The notes under the pieces: generated by a model
Databases searched by the model: none
Told to the model about the DNA's origin: nothing
What the model saw: the letters and a program-made list of their open reading frames with translations, nothing else
In this document: in pieces, positions 14,285 to 22,387 of the stretch
How the letters are laid out: every line of letters begins with the position of its first letter
Position numbering within the stretch: the first letter of the stretch is position 1
Made by a program: the position numbers and the translations under genes
Origin: a virus
Length of the DNA stretch: 22,387 nucleotides
Virus record (IMG/VR): IMGVR_UViG_3300046003_001839
Span: 1 to 22,387 of that record
Strand: one strand, 5' to 3'

Positions 14285-14690
14285 ATTTGCTACTGAGGCT
14301 GACGAGGACCATGTCATCTTGATGGCAAAGGATTTCTTTGCGGTCTCCCCCTATGGCAGCGTAGAGTTTGAAGAAGAGGCGGTCCGGGCCCTCTTCCGAC
14401 AACTCCTCATTGGCGGATGCGTCATTGTGAGTGAGCGCGGCTTTATAGCGGGGGCCCTCACGCCGCTGTTCTTTGCGCCCCAACTGAAGGTGGCGACAGA
14501 GGTTGCGTGGTGGGCCCCCGAGGGTGGTGGCACGGAGCTGCGTGAGTTGTTTGAAGCTTGGGCTGAGGATAACGATGCGTCTGCCGTCCAGATGTCGACT
14601 CTCAACAACCCTTATGCGGCCCGACTGGCTGGCAATCTAACGGATAATGGATATGCCCCTGTCGAGGTTTCGTATTTGAAAGCTCTCTAA
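14274..14690 (+). CDS. GNAT-family N-acetyltransferase in the tail cluster
   Basis: This is a probable acetyl-CoA-dependent acetyltransferase of about 138 residues. RFATEADEDHVILMAKDFF (4-22) is the usual first strand and helix of GNAT proteins. TEVAWWAPEGGGTELRELFE (75-94) fits motif A with a Gly-rich acyl-CoA loop, and the C-terminal half (MSTLNNPYAARLAGNLTDNG, then YAPVEVSYLKAL) fits the closing strands. The substrate is unknown. The start is uncertain. The first ATG in frame (14322) would remove strand one. CTG at 14274 gives MNPRFATEAD and has GAAGG 5 bases upstream; TTG at 14235 or 14136 would extend into the gp12 overlap. The gene occupies the place of T7 gene 13. Confidence 0.75.
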   Translation: MNPRFATEADEDHVILMAKDFFAVSPYGSVEFEEEAVRALFRQLLIGGCVIVSERGFIAGALTPLFFAPQLKVATEVAWWAPEGGGTELRELFEAWAEDNDASAVQMSTLNNPYAARLAGNLTDNGYAPVEVSYLKAL

Positions 14691-14691
14691 T

Positions 14692-15174
14692 ATGGCCGCT
14701 TTGACTACAATTATTGCTGGTGCTGCACTGGCTACGGCTGCCGTAGGCACAGCGACAAGCATCAAGAGCGGCAAGCAGGCTGCAAGATACCAGCGTGACG
14801 CCTCGGCTATGCAGCAAAAGCAGGCTGACCTCCAGAATGCCCGCAACAAGCGCGAGGCTATCCGGGAGGCGCGAATGGCTTATGGCAGAGCCCAGAACTC
14901 AGCCGCCAACCAAGGTGTCTCCGACTCCTCTGGCTCGCAGGGTGGTCTGAGCTCGATTGCCTCACAAGCTGCTGACAACGTGAGCTTCCTTGACCAATAC
15001 GGCTTCTTCTCTGACCAAGCGTCTCGTTCACTCGGTAGGGCTAGTGCAGCGCAGTCAAGAGCCAACACGGGTGCTGCAATTGCTAATCTCGGCTTCCAGG
15101 TTGCTGGTAACGCGGCTGGGCTGGCCAACACATTCGCGCCCAGTCCCGGGCCCGCTCCTGTAGGGGGTAACTAA
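14692..15174 (+). CDS. Internal virion protein, gp14-like
   Basis: This 160-residue protein is a likely ejection protein equivalent to T7 gp14, which forms a pore in the outer membrane. Residues 1-23 are hydrophobic (LTTIIAGAALATAAVGTATS). A charged coiled coil follows (about 30-68, with QQKQADLQNARNKREAIREA and RMAYGRAQNSAANQGVSDSS). The RR-A-x-N-SAA-x-x-GV-x-x-SSGS segment (about 66-85) is typical of gp14-type proteins. A Gly/Ala-rich second hydrophobic stretch (about 125-148) completes it. The stop shares a base with the next start (TAATG). Confidence 0.82.
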   Translation: MAALTTIIAGAALATAAVGTATSIKSGKQAARYQRDASAMQQKQADLQNARNKREAIREARMAYGRAQNSAANQGVSDSSGSQGGLSSIASQAADNVSFLDQYGFFSDQASRSLGRASAAQSRANTGAAIANLGFQVAGNAAGLANTFAPSPGPAPVGGN

Positions 15175-18100
15175 TGAATCCTTTTGAAGAACCGCCAGTT
15201 GATCTCTTCGCACAAGTCCCGGAGCAACCCGGACCTCCTGCTGCAGTCAACCCCGAGAATGCGCGACGCACGGCCCAACTGGCTGCGCTTTCCACTCTGG
15301 GAGCCTCAGAGGAGGCCGGTGGTATCTTCGCTTCTATGGATGCTCGGACAGATGCTTACCTTACCCAGATTGAACAAATGGGGGAGGCCTCTGTTCGCGA
15401 ACAGATCAGTGCGGACCGCCAAGCGACTAGGATGCAAGCTCTAAGCTCTGTCCTCCAAGACAACCTGCCCAATGGCGACCCTGAACTGACTGCTGGTGCC
15501 GTTGCCGCTTATACGAACCTGAGTCAGCTGGACGCCCGCGAGGATGCCGCCTATGCTATGGAGCAGCAGGCCGTTGAGCGTGTCCAGAACCTGGCATCCG
15601 CCGGGAACATTACTCAGGCACGTCTGATGCTGCAGAACCTCGAGACTGGCAATGCTCTCGATGTTATTCGTGACTACAATACCAAACAACTGCTTCTTGA
15701 GTCAGCTCTCAATCAAGCTCAGCAAAACCAACAGGACCAACCTTGGTTCCGTGACGTGGCTGACTTTGTCCTCTCTGCTGTGCCTCTCTACAGCCCATCT
15801 CGCACGGGTAACGTGGACGTGGGCGATGCAGTTAAAAACTGGTACGACAGTATCTTTGCCGGTGAGCGCTTCATCAACGAGGCCGACTCGCTGTGGGACA
15901 TGCCTGTGGCAGAGTTTTCTCAGTTTGTTAACGGTGACTTCCTGACCAACCTGCGTGAAAACGCTACGCTGTTCGGATACACCAACAACACTGAGATGCT
16001 GGAGCTTATGAGCGGTCTTGCCCAGCGGACTCCGGGCGCTTTTGAAACTAATGCCTGGTCTGCTGTCGACATTGCTGGCTTTGTTCCCTGGGGTAAGGCT
16101 GCGCGTCTTGGTGGTAGCATGACCAGTATGATGGTCCGCACTGGTGCGCGCCGTGAAGCCTCCGAGCTGATGGGTCGTGCTGCTCTTGATATCCTTCAAG
16201 AAGGCTCTGAGACCGCGACGGCTCGCTCGAGCATGTCTGCTGACCAAGTAGCGCGTAACATGGAAGTCTCGGCAATTGCGCCGGAAGGCTCCATCAGTCG
16301 TGTCCCTATTGCGGATGACGGTATCGCGGCTGCTGAGCGTGGTCGCGCTATGCTGGCTGAACTGCCTGCTCTCGAGGCCCGCGCTCGTTTGGACGAGGCT
16401 GAGGCTGCTACTGCACTCAAGACTATTCAGACCCGTCTGGAGCGTCAGTTCGGTCGTGAGATTAAAGACGTCAATGTTGCTGATGTCGAACTGGCTGGTG
16501 GTTCTAAGACAAATCGCGTAGAGTTTACGCTCGGTCGCAAGAACGGTGGTGGCTTTGCATCTGAGTCCCAGGCTAACCGCTATGGCGGCAGCATTGGCAT
16601 GTCTGGTAGCGCCATTGTTGACGAGTCTGGCCAGTGGTTCTACCGTGTGACGGAGGACATGCAGGAGACTGGATTCTTCACCCGGCTCCTGAACGTGCTG
16701 ACCCCGAGCCCCATGCGCTTTGTGCTGAACTCTCGTAACGTGGGGGATACGGCTCTGGCTGATGCCGCAGCAGTTGCTGGCGGTGCACGTAACCGTATGC
16801 TCAAGACTCTCGTGGAGCCTTTCGAGAAGACGTTCCGAGGCCTTGCTGGCCATGAGCGTGATGCCCTTGGGCAGGTCCTTCAGGCTGGCGACACCCATGG
16901 TACGTGGTTTAGCCGTGACCAGCTGGAGCTTCTGTATCAGCGTCGACTGAAGCGTTCGCCCAGTGCTCGCGAGGTAGAGGCCTATCAGGCTGCTCGTGAC
17001 ATTAACGATATGGAGTATGCTCTCCGTAATGATGATATCTATAAGCAGCGTGTAGTCAAAGGTTATAAGAGTGTCTCGTTCGACACCGGCTTCGGTCGGG
17101 TTGATCTAGAGAACGCCATCATTGACCGTGAGCTCAAGGACATGCCTCGTACGCGTATCTTTGATGTTTCGACTGGCCGCCACTACGCTGAGAACGGAGC
17201 CCTGACGCAGAAGCAGTGGGCCCGCATGAAGGGTCAAGGGTACCAGTTGGTCTCTCTTGAGCGTCCTCTTCGTATGGCCGACGGCACCACCGTTAAGACT
17301 TTCCTCGTGAAGGGTCATGATGTGCTGGTTGACAACTTGAAGCGCCAGCAAATCTCCTATCGCGCTGGTGGCCACCGTATGTATCGCGGTAAATACTTTG
17401 TCAAGCAAACCGTTGTCGGTCGTCAAATGGACACCGGCAAAGAGTTCCTCGAGAATCCTAACACCTATATCGCGGCCCAGACTCGTGCAGAAGCCAAATA
17501 CTGGGCCTCTCGCATGGAGGCTGCTCGCTTAGCTCACCTCGAGGGCTCTGACCTTTCTGTCATCGATGATATCTTTGGTGGTGAGGCTGGGTTCCCGACG
17601 GCGGAAGAGTTTGTCCGGATGATGGATGACCCTGCCGGGGCCTTCCAGAAGAACACCAAGTTTGACGTCTACTTCGACCGTGAAATGCCTGATGAGTATC
17701 TTCAGGACGGTCAGGCTCTGGACTTTGTCGACCCCGAGGATACGGGCTTTAACGGCTTCCTGCGTGTGCAGGGTCGCATGTATACTGGCCGTAAGGGTGA
17801 ACGGCTGCCGGATTACCTCGGTGAGAAGGCCCCGTTGCTGGACCCGTTCGAGACCATTAACCGCAGCCTCATGAATATCTCGGCCCTGACTTCGTTTGGG
17901 GATTACAAGATTCAGGCTGTGGAACGGTGGATGAAGACCTTTGGCAAGCTCCTCGATGTGAGGGATATGCCGGATGGTCTCTCGGATATGCGTCTCTTCA
18001 TGGAGGCTCCGCTTACTAAGGGTGGTAACGACTCTATCTCTCGTGCCCGCAATGCTGCTTTGGCTCAGCGTCAAATCATCAAGCGGACCCTCGGGTGGAA

Positions 18101-19775
18101 GACAGAGAACGACCTCCGGTCCGAACAGTGGACCAGGCATCTTAGTGAGTGGGTTGGTGGCAACAAAATTGACGGTGTAGTGCCTTCAATTCGCCGAGCT
18201 GCCTCTGGTGTAGACTGGTGGCAGGATACGAACCCTATTGCTGCTCTGCGCTCTTTCGCCTTCGACCTCAAGCTCGGCCTCTTCAACGTGGCTCAGCTCC
18301 CCATGCAGCTCTCGACGGCTGCTGCGGCTACTGCTCTGTCCCCCAAGTTGGGGATGCAAGGCTGGGCCATGATTGCTCCTATGCGCTTTATGCTGGGCGG
18401 TCGGACGTTGACCAGAGAGGCTTTTGAGGCCCGACTGGATCAACTGGTTAAGAACGGCGTTCACGATCTTGGGGGCTTCAAATCAAGTGACGACTTCAAA
18501 GACTTCGCCCGTTCCGCGACTCGCTCAGGCTTCTTTGATCTGGGCGGCACTCACGGTCTTATGGATAGCTATGGTCCTGCTGCAGGCCTCGATGGCTTTA
18601 ACAGCGGGGTTAAAAGATTCCGTGAAGCTGGCCGTTTCTTCTTCTTCGAGGCGGAACGCTGGAACCGTATCGTTGCATGGCGCATTGCCTACGACGAAGC
18701 CATCCAGGCGGGTTTGAAAAAGGGTTCCCCCGAGTTTGCCGCTAGGTTGGCCGGTAGGGCAGAAGAGTATTCCTTCAACATGTCACGCGAGTCTCATGCT
18801 TGGTGGCAGAACGGTCTTCTCTCCATCCCGACTCAGTTCTGGGCTTATAACGCTCGGATGCTGGAGGCTATGACTATTGGCAACTTCAGCCCGGCCCAGA
18901 AGATGCGCTTGATTGCCAGTCAGTCTTTGCTCTACGGCTCTGCCGGTCTTCCTATAACTGGCGCTGTCAGTGCTTGGTATAAAGGACAGAACCCTGAGGA
19001 TGTCGTAGACGGACCTTTGTCTCTCGAGGCTGATCTTTCAAACCCGTTTGCCATACTCGACCGTGGCCTTGTCGACCAGTTTGTATTGTCAACAACCGGC
19101 ATCAATGCTCAAGTTGGTGCACGTTACGGCACCGGTGGCTGGGTCCCTGAGCTGATCAAGAACATTTTCGGGATGTCATCCTACGGTGAAGTCTCGGCAG
19201 CTGACATGCTGGGTGGTGCTACCTTCAACATCATGGGTAAACTCGGCACCGACGTCATGCGTCCGGTTATCGAATACATGGCTGCTGAAAGTGGTGATGA
19301 GGGTAGGCCTCTTAGGGGTCAGGCTCTTCTGCAACTGGCTAGCAACGTCTCGACTCTGGGTAACGGCATTAAAGCCTATATGGTCTTTAACTACGGAACC
19401 TTTAGGTCTGGGGCTGGCTCTACTTCTGTTGATGGTCTCCCGAGTCAGACTGCTTTTGCTGTGGCTCTTGGCATTCAGCCGGGAGAGATGGACGAAATCA
19501 GTGCTATGGCTTCGTTCTTTAAAAACAAGTCTGAGGCTATTAAAGAAGCCAGCAAAGTCATCAGCAACTACCGTGTTGACATGCTGAACCGTCCTGACCA
19601 ACGTGAATCCATTATGGATGAGGTCAATGCGTTTGTACGCCTACTGCCAGCAGACATAAGACAAGCGGCTTTGGAACGAGCCAATGGTGATGTAAACCCC
19701 AGCCTGTACGCCAGCTATGTTGAACGCCTACAGACTGAACAACTTGAACAGGACCGTAATGGCCAAACTGACTGA
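15174..19775 (+). CDS. Giant internal virion (ejection) protein, 1533 aa
   Basis: This is the largest gene of the window, between gp14-like and the transglycosylase gene, so it is probably one of the ejectosome proteins that carry DNA across the envelope (T7 gp15/gp16 role). The N-terminal 180 residues are Ala/Gln-rich helices. Later there are Trp- and Phe-rich helical stretches, for example GRFFFFEAERWNRIVAWRIA (about 1150-1169) and LLSIPTQFWAYNARMLEAM (about 1215-1233), which could meet membranes. Both kinds of segment are seen in large internal virion proteins of T7-like phages. No transglycosylase motif is seen, unlike the N-terminus of T7 gp16. GGGGG lies 6 bases before the ATG. The last 17 bases overlap the next gene. 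Confidence 0.82.
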   Translation: MNPFEEPPVDLFAQVPEQPGPPAAVNPENARRTAQLAALSTLGASEEAGGIFASMDARTDAYLTQIEQMGEASVREQISADRQATRMQALSSVLQDNLPNGDPELTAGAVAAYTNLSQLDAREDAAYAMEQQAVERVQNLASAGNITQARLMLQNLETGNALDVIRDYNTKQLLLESALNQAQQNQQDQPWFRDVADFVLSAVPLYSPSRTGNVDVGDAVKNWYDSIFAGERFINEADSLWDMPVAEFSQFVNGDFLTNLRENATLFGYTNNTEMLELMSGLAQRTPGAFETNAWSAVDIAGFVPWGKAARLGGSMTSMMVRTGARREASELMGRAALDILQEGSETATARSSMSADQVARNMEVSAIAPEGSISRVPIADDGIAAAERGRAMLAELPALEARARLDEAEAATALKTIQTRLERQFGREIKDVNVADVELAGGSKTNRVEFTLGRKNGGGFASESQANRYGGSIGMSGSAIVDESGQWFYRVTEDMQETGFFTRLLNVLTPSPMRFVLNSRNVGDTALADAAAVAGGARNRMLKTLVEPFEKTFRGLAGHERDALGQVLQAGDTHGTWFSRDQLELLYQRRLKRSPSAREVEAYQAARDINDMEYALRNDDIYKQRVVKGYKSVSFDTGFGRVDLENAIIDRELKDMPRTRIFDVSTGRHYAENGALTQKQWARMKGQGYQLVSLERPLRMADGTTVKTFLVKGHDVLVDNLKRQQISYRAGGHRMYRGKYFVKQTVVGRQMDTGKEFLENPNTYIAAQTRAEAKYWASRMEAARLAHLEGSDLSVIDDIFGGEAGFPTAEEFVRMMDDPAGAFQKNTKFDVYFDREMPDEYLQDGQALDFVDPEDTGFNGFLRVQGRMYTGRKGERLPDYLGEKAPLLDPFETINRSLMNISALTSFGDYKIQAVERWMKTFGKLLDVRDMPDGLSDMRLFMEAPLTKGGNDSISRARNAALAQRQIIKRTLGWKTENDLRSEQWTRHLSEWVGGNKIDGVVPSIRRAASGVDWWQDTNPIAALRSFAFDLKLGLFNVAQLPMQLSTAAAATALSPKLGMQGWAMIAPMRFMLGGRTLTREAFEARLDQLVKNGVHDLGGFKSSDDFKDFARSATRSGFFDLGGTHGLMDSYGPAAGLDGFNSGVKRFREAGRFFFFEAERWNRIVAWRIAYDEAIQAGLKKGSPEFAARLAGRAEEYSFNMSRESHAWWQNGLLSIPTQFWAYNARMLEAMTIGNFSPAQKMRLIASQSLLYGSAGLPITGAVSAWYKGQNPEDVVDGPLSLEADLSNPFAILDRGLVDQFVLSTTGINAQVGARYGTGGWVPELIKNIFGMSSYGEVSAADMLGGATFNIMGKLGTDVMRPVIEYMAAESGDEGRPLRGQALLQLASNVSTLGNGIKAYMVFNYGTFRSGAGSTSVDGLPSQTAFAVALGIQPGEMDEISAMASFFKNKSEAIKEASKVISNYRVDMLNRPDQRESIMDEVNAFVRLLPADIRQAALERANGDVNPSLYASYVERLQTEQLEQDRNGQTD

Positions 19776-22350
19776 ACAAATCTCGACCGTTAACAACGGC
19801 AAGCCCATCGTCGACCCTGGCCCGGCGGACCCCAGTTTTCTGGGTGCCGTAGCTGAGTTCGCTGCTGGCGCTATTCCTGGTGTCGTCGGCATCGGGCGGG
19901 AGCGTGATAGACGTACAGCAGAGGCTCGCCAACAGGACAGTCAGCTGGCTCTCGATGAGCTGGCTGGCGGTGTCCACCAAGCGCGCCTAGATGCGGCTGC
20001 TGAGGCTCTCCGTCCGGAGTCCCCCATGCCGGACTGGCTGGGTGCCGTTGACAACAACACCATGCTTCCGGGCGGTGTCATGTCACAGGCTAACGAGGTC
20101 CTTCGTGTCAAAAGGGCTGTCGACCAGGGACGTGTCTCTGCCGCCACCCTCGACATGCGTATTGAGAGCCTTGTCACCAATCTGTTCCAACAGCACCCTG
20201 ACAGCCGCTACGAGATTTCTGTGGCAATGAAGGGTCTCGGCATTGACCACTACTTGTTCCGCGAAGAGGAGACCCGCAGGGCTACCCGCGAGCACGGTGA
20301 GGCCTCCTCGCTGAATACTGAGCGGACCCAGATTGAGTTTGCTGCGGCTCGCGGTCTGGTCACCAGCGATACCCCGCCCCGCGAGGCTGCCCGCATTGGC
20401 CGCATTGCGATGGCTGCAGACATGGAAGCTCGTGCGGCCCAGGCTCGGGCTGAGGCTGTCCGGGCTGATGCAACCTTGAGTGCAGCACAACGTGAAGCAG
20501 CTCTAGCAGAAGAGGCTGGCAATGTCAGTACTGCGCTTATCGGCTCTGCGGCTGTTGCTGTCACGCCGCTTATTGATGCCACTTCTCTGGCACTTTCGGC
20601 TGCTGGCACTGACGCTGAGCGTCAAACAGTCGTAAGCCAGTTTCGAGTTCAAACTCGGGCAGCTCTTGTCGCTTATCGGGGTCGCGGTGTTGCCCAAATT
20701 GCAGCTGCCGGTGGTAACACGGACAACATTAAAGTTTTCACCGATTATATCGATAGTCAAATTGAAGCTGTCGAAGGTCTGTATACCACGTCCTTTGAGC
20801 AGAACCAGGCGGACTCCCGTAACCTAGCGGCGGCTCTTAACATTGACATGGCCCGGGCTCTGCCTATCTACAACCGTATCCAACAGGCTATCGGCCCGGC
20901 AGCGGCTAATGCTATTATCAGCGGCCTTGACGGTGTTCCTGGTCTCGACCCCGCTATGCTAGAGGCAGCTCGCCAAGAGATCACTAACTTTGACCCGACG
21001 TCTGCACGCGGTACCATGAATCTGGCTCGCGCTATCGGATATCTTCGTGGCGAAGTTGGTCTCAAGGACTTGACGGCACAGGAGGCGCAATCCTATATCC
21101 GCACTAACTCTGCGGCTCTTCTGGCCAACCAAGCCGCCGTTCTTGGCGGCAACGAGGCTGCGCTACCCCAGTGGCGGACGACCTATGCAAATACTGTTGA
21201 GGCTGTTATCGAGCTGGCTCCGACAGCAACTTCTGTCGAGTCTCTGGCCCGAGCTTCAACCCAGTTCGCCACGGCTGCGTCTCGCCAAGTTCTCGCAACA
21301 GCTATGCGGGACGACCCCGAGTACGGTGATGCACTGGCTCAAGGTAGTCGTGCCGCTGCAGCCCATACTCTGCTGCTGGCGCGTGACGTTCGCAACCCAG
21401 CGGACGGGGCCTTCACAACGGCCTACAACAACCGTCTGGGGCGCTTCGAAGCCGTTCTGACCCGAGAGTCCTACAACACTTGGGCCAACCAGCAAAATGA
21501 GGTACTGAGGGCTGGTCGCGGTGTGGCCGGAGCTCTTGCTGGCGGAATGCTTCCTGGTGGAGGCCCTGGAGCCGTACCGTCTTACGACGAGCTTCGCCGC
21601 CAGATTCCGCAAAGCATCAACCAACGCCTGACGGCTCAAAACAACAGCCTGGCCCATCTTGTCCTTACTGACCAATACGACGAGGCCATTCCGCGCTCTT
21701 TGTCGGGTGCCGAACGTCGTCGTATGTATGCTACCGGCTCGACGCCTGAGTCCTTGGCTGTCCGTCCGGGCTCCGACCCCACGCAGGTTAGCGAGTGGGA
21801 ACGTCTTCGTGGGAATCTGAATACCCAAATTCAGAGCCTTCTGACGGAGACCATCTCTACGCCTGTTCCTGAGATGCCAGCTCGCGGTGAACTCCAGAAC
21901 CAGGTCAGGGACAGAGCTGAAGCCGTAGGTCTCCCTTGGGGTCTTGTTGAACGGGTAGTTCGTCGTGAAAGCTCTTGGAATCCAAACGCTGAAAACACCA
22001 CGACCAACGCACGCAGCCTGTTCCAGATCAATGACGATAGGACAGACAGGACACTGGAAGAGAATATCAACGATGGTCTTGGGCTCCTCAAGGAGGCCTC
22101 TGAGGTCGCTACTCGCGTTCTGGGTCGCGCGCCTCAAGACTGGGAAGTCTACGTGGCTCACCAACAAGGCCCCGGCGGCGGTCCTGCTCTTCTGAACCCC
22201 GCTAATGCCAATCGGAATGCTGTTGATGTGCTGGCTCCGCTGTACCCCTCTCGGGCTATCGCGCAATCGGCAGTTACCGGTAATGGTGGTCGGGCGAATA
22301 TGACTGCGGCCCAATTCCTGCAGGCTATTCGAGCATTCTATAATGGCTAA
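19759..22350 (+). CDS. Internal virion protein with C-terminal lytic transglycosylase
   Basis: This 863-residue protein probably forms part of the ejected core and opens the cell wall at infection. Most of it (about 50-650) is Ala-rich helix with coiled-coil character (ARAAQARAEAVRADATLSA-type stretches). The C-terminal 150 residues form a soluble-lytic-transglycosylase domain: LVERVVRRESSWNPNAEN, with the catalytic Glu at about residue 737 in RRES, then NARSLFQINDD, and YVAHQQGPGGGPALL as the substrate-groove motif. The ATG at 19759 is chosen because AGGA lies 5 bases upstream and the product begins MAKL like other genes here. An upstream TTG/ATG-type start at 19717 would add 14 residues inside the previous gene. 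In T7 the same enzyme domain is N-terminal on gp16. Confidence 0.88.
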   Translation: MAKLTEQISTVNNGKPIVDPGPADPSFLGAVAEFAAGAIPGVVGIGRERDRRTAEARQQDSQLALDELAGGVHQARLDAAAEALRPESPMPDWLGAVDNNTMLPGGVMSQANEVLRVKRAVDQGRVSAATLDMRIESLVTNLFQQHPDSRYEISVAMKGLGIDHYLFREEETRRATREHGEASSLNTERTQIEFAAARGLVTSDTPPREAARIGRIAMAADMEARAAQARAEAVRADATLSAAQREAALAEEAGNVSTALIGSAAVAVTPLIDATSLALSAAGTDAERQTVVSQFRVQTRAALVAYRGRGVAQIAAAGGNTDNIKVFTDYIDSQIEAVEGLYTTSFEQNQADSRNLAAALNIDMARALPIYNRIQQAIGPAAANAIISGLDGVPGLDPAMLEAARQEITNFDPTSARGTMNLARAIGYLRGEVGLKDLTAQEAQSYIRTNSAALLANQAAVLGGNEAALPQWRTTYANTVEAVIELAPTATSVESLARASTQFATAASRQVLATAMRDDPEYGDALAQGSRAAAAHTLLLARDVRNPADGAFTTAYNNRLGRFEAVLTRESYNTWANQQNEVLRAGRGVAGALAGGMLPGGGPGAVPSYDELRRQIPQSINQRLTAQNNSLAHLVLTDQYDEAIPRSLSGAERRRMYATGSTPESLAVRPGSDPTQVSEWERLRGNLNTQIQSLLTETISTPVPEMPARGELQNQVRDRAEAVGLPWGLVERVVRRESSWNPNAENTTTNARSLFQINDDRTDRTLEENINDGLGLLKEASEVATRVLGRAPQDWEVYVAHQQGPGGGPALLNPANANRNAVDVLAPLYPSRAIAQSAVTGNGGRANMTAAQFLQAIRAFYNG

Positions 22351-22387
22351 AATGCCTGAACTAATTCTGGACGCTAAGGCATGGCCC
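22343..22387 (+). CDS. Start of a further virion gene (partial)
   Basis: An ATG at 22343 overlaps the end of the transglycosylase gene by 8 bases and opens a frame MAKMPELILDAKAWP that runs off the window. The overlap and the MAK start resemble the other gene junctions here. With 15 codons its product cannot be named, though another structural protein is likely from the context. Confidence 0.55.
   Translation, partial: MAKMPELILDAKAWP

Noticed and set aside
15702-16898. 398-codon frame on the minus strand
   Set aside because: It is fully antisense to the giant ejection protein gene and arises from codon bias; no ribosome site or independent spacing.
19717-19758. Upstream extension of the transglycosylase gene by 14 codons
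   Set aside because: AGGA is placed correctly for ATG 19759, and the MAKL start fits other genes in the window.
21256-22314. 352-codon frame on the minus strand
   Set aside because: It lies opposite the transglycosylase gene, whose motifs are clear; a shadow of biased codons.
1-22387. CRISPR array, tRNA, insertion sequence or integrase
   Set aside because: No regularly spaced repeats, tRNA-like cloverleaf, transposase or recombinase frame was seen on either strand.

Overview
The window is a stretch of the late (structural) region of a tailed, T7-like podovirus. The evidence is a near-complete set of packaging, head, short-tail and ejection-protein genes. All convincing genes lie on the + strand, are tightly packed, and are often coupled by TAATG or TGATG overlaps. 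No host genes, integrase, tRNA, CRISPR array or insertion sequence is visible. Base composition is moderately GC-rich with GCC/GCT- and GGT/GGC-rich codons. That fits a phage of a GC-moderate Gram-negative bacterium, and the gene types resemble podoviruses of Alphaproteobacteria, but the host cannot be read from this sequence. No phage RNA polymerase gene lies in the window, and the two clear promoters are of the host sigma-70 type.

Layout: (1) Positions 1-660 hold no convincing gene. This block has an unusual G-tract region, a near-perfect sigma-70 promoter (P1, 392-420), a rho-independent terminator (545-582) and a pair of alternative hairpins just before the first gene. (2) 661-2700 is a tail spike with a beta-helix (pectate-lyase-like) domain, apparently started by a rare ATC codon. 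(3) 2704-2894 holds two tiny overlapping membrane-peptide genes. (4) 2900-5248 is packaging: a probable small terminase, a small HNH-like protein and the large terminase. (5) 5248-7243 holds the portal and a small conserved-looking protein that contains a second sigma-70 promoter (P2, 7080-7108). (6) 7256-9548 holds scaffold, major capsid protein and a head-associated protein, closed by a strong terminator at 9569-9597. (7) 9609-11127 holds a holin/XhlA-like membrane protein, a second fibre protein sharing the spike's N-terminal anchor, and an Ig-like domain protein. (8) 11127-14690 holds the two tail-tube/nozzle proteins (T7 gp11/gp12 types), a small unknown gene and a GNAT acetyltransferase. 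(9) 14692-22350 holds three internal virion (ejectosome) proteins, the last with a C-terminal lytic transglycosylase. A further gene starts at 22343 and runs off the edge.

How it works together: scaffold and capsid protein build the prohead on the portal, and the terminase fills it. The tail-tube and nozzle proteins, spike and fibre complete the tail. The internal proteins are ejected at infection to breach the cell wall and carry DNA across the envelope. The scaffold-capsid block sits between its own promoter and a terminator, which would raise capsid output above that of the minor virion proteins. This repeats with host-type signals the logic of T7 phi10/T-phi. The order spike - membrane peptides - TerS - TerL - portal - scaffold - capsid - gp11 - gp12 - gp14 - ejection proteins is a circular permutation of the T7 late map, with the packaging genes joined directly to the portal.

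I see no wholly new defence or mobile system. The most interesting signals are the shared promoter motif, the leader RNA architecture with an ATC-initiated spike gene, the rearranged ejection proteins and the tandem micro-ORFs.
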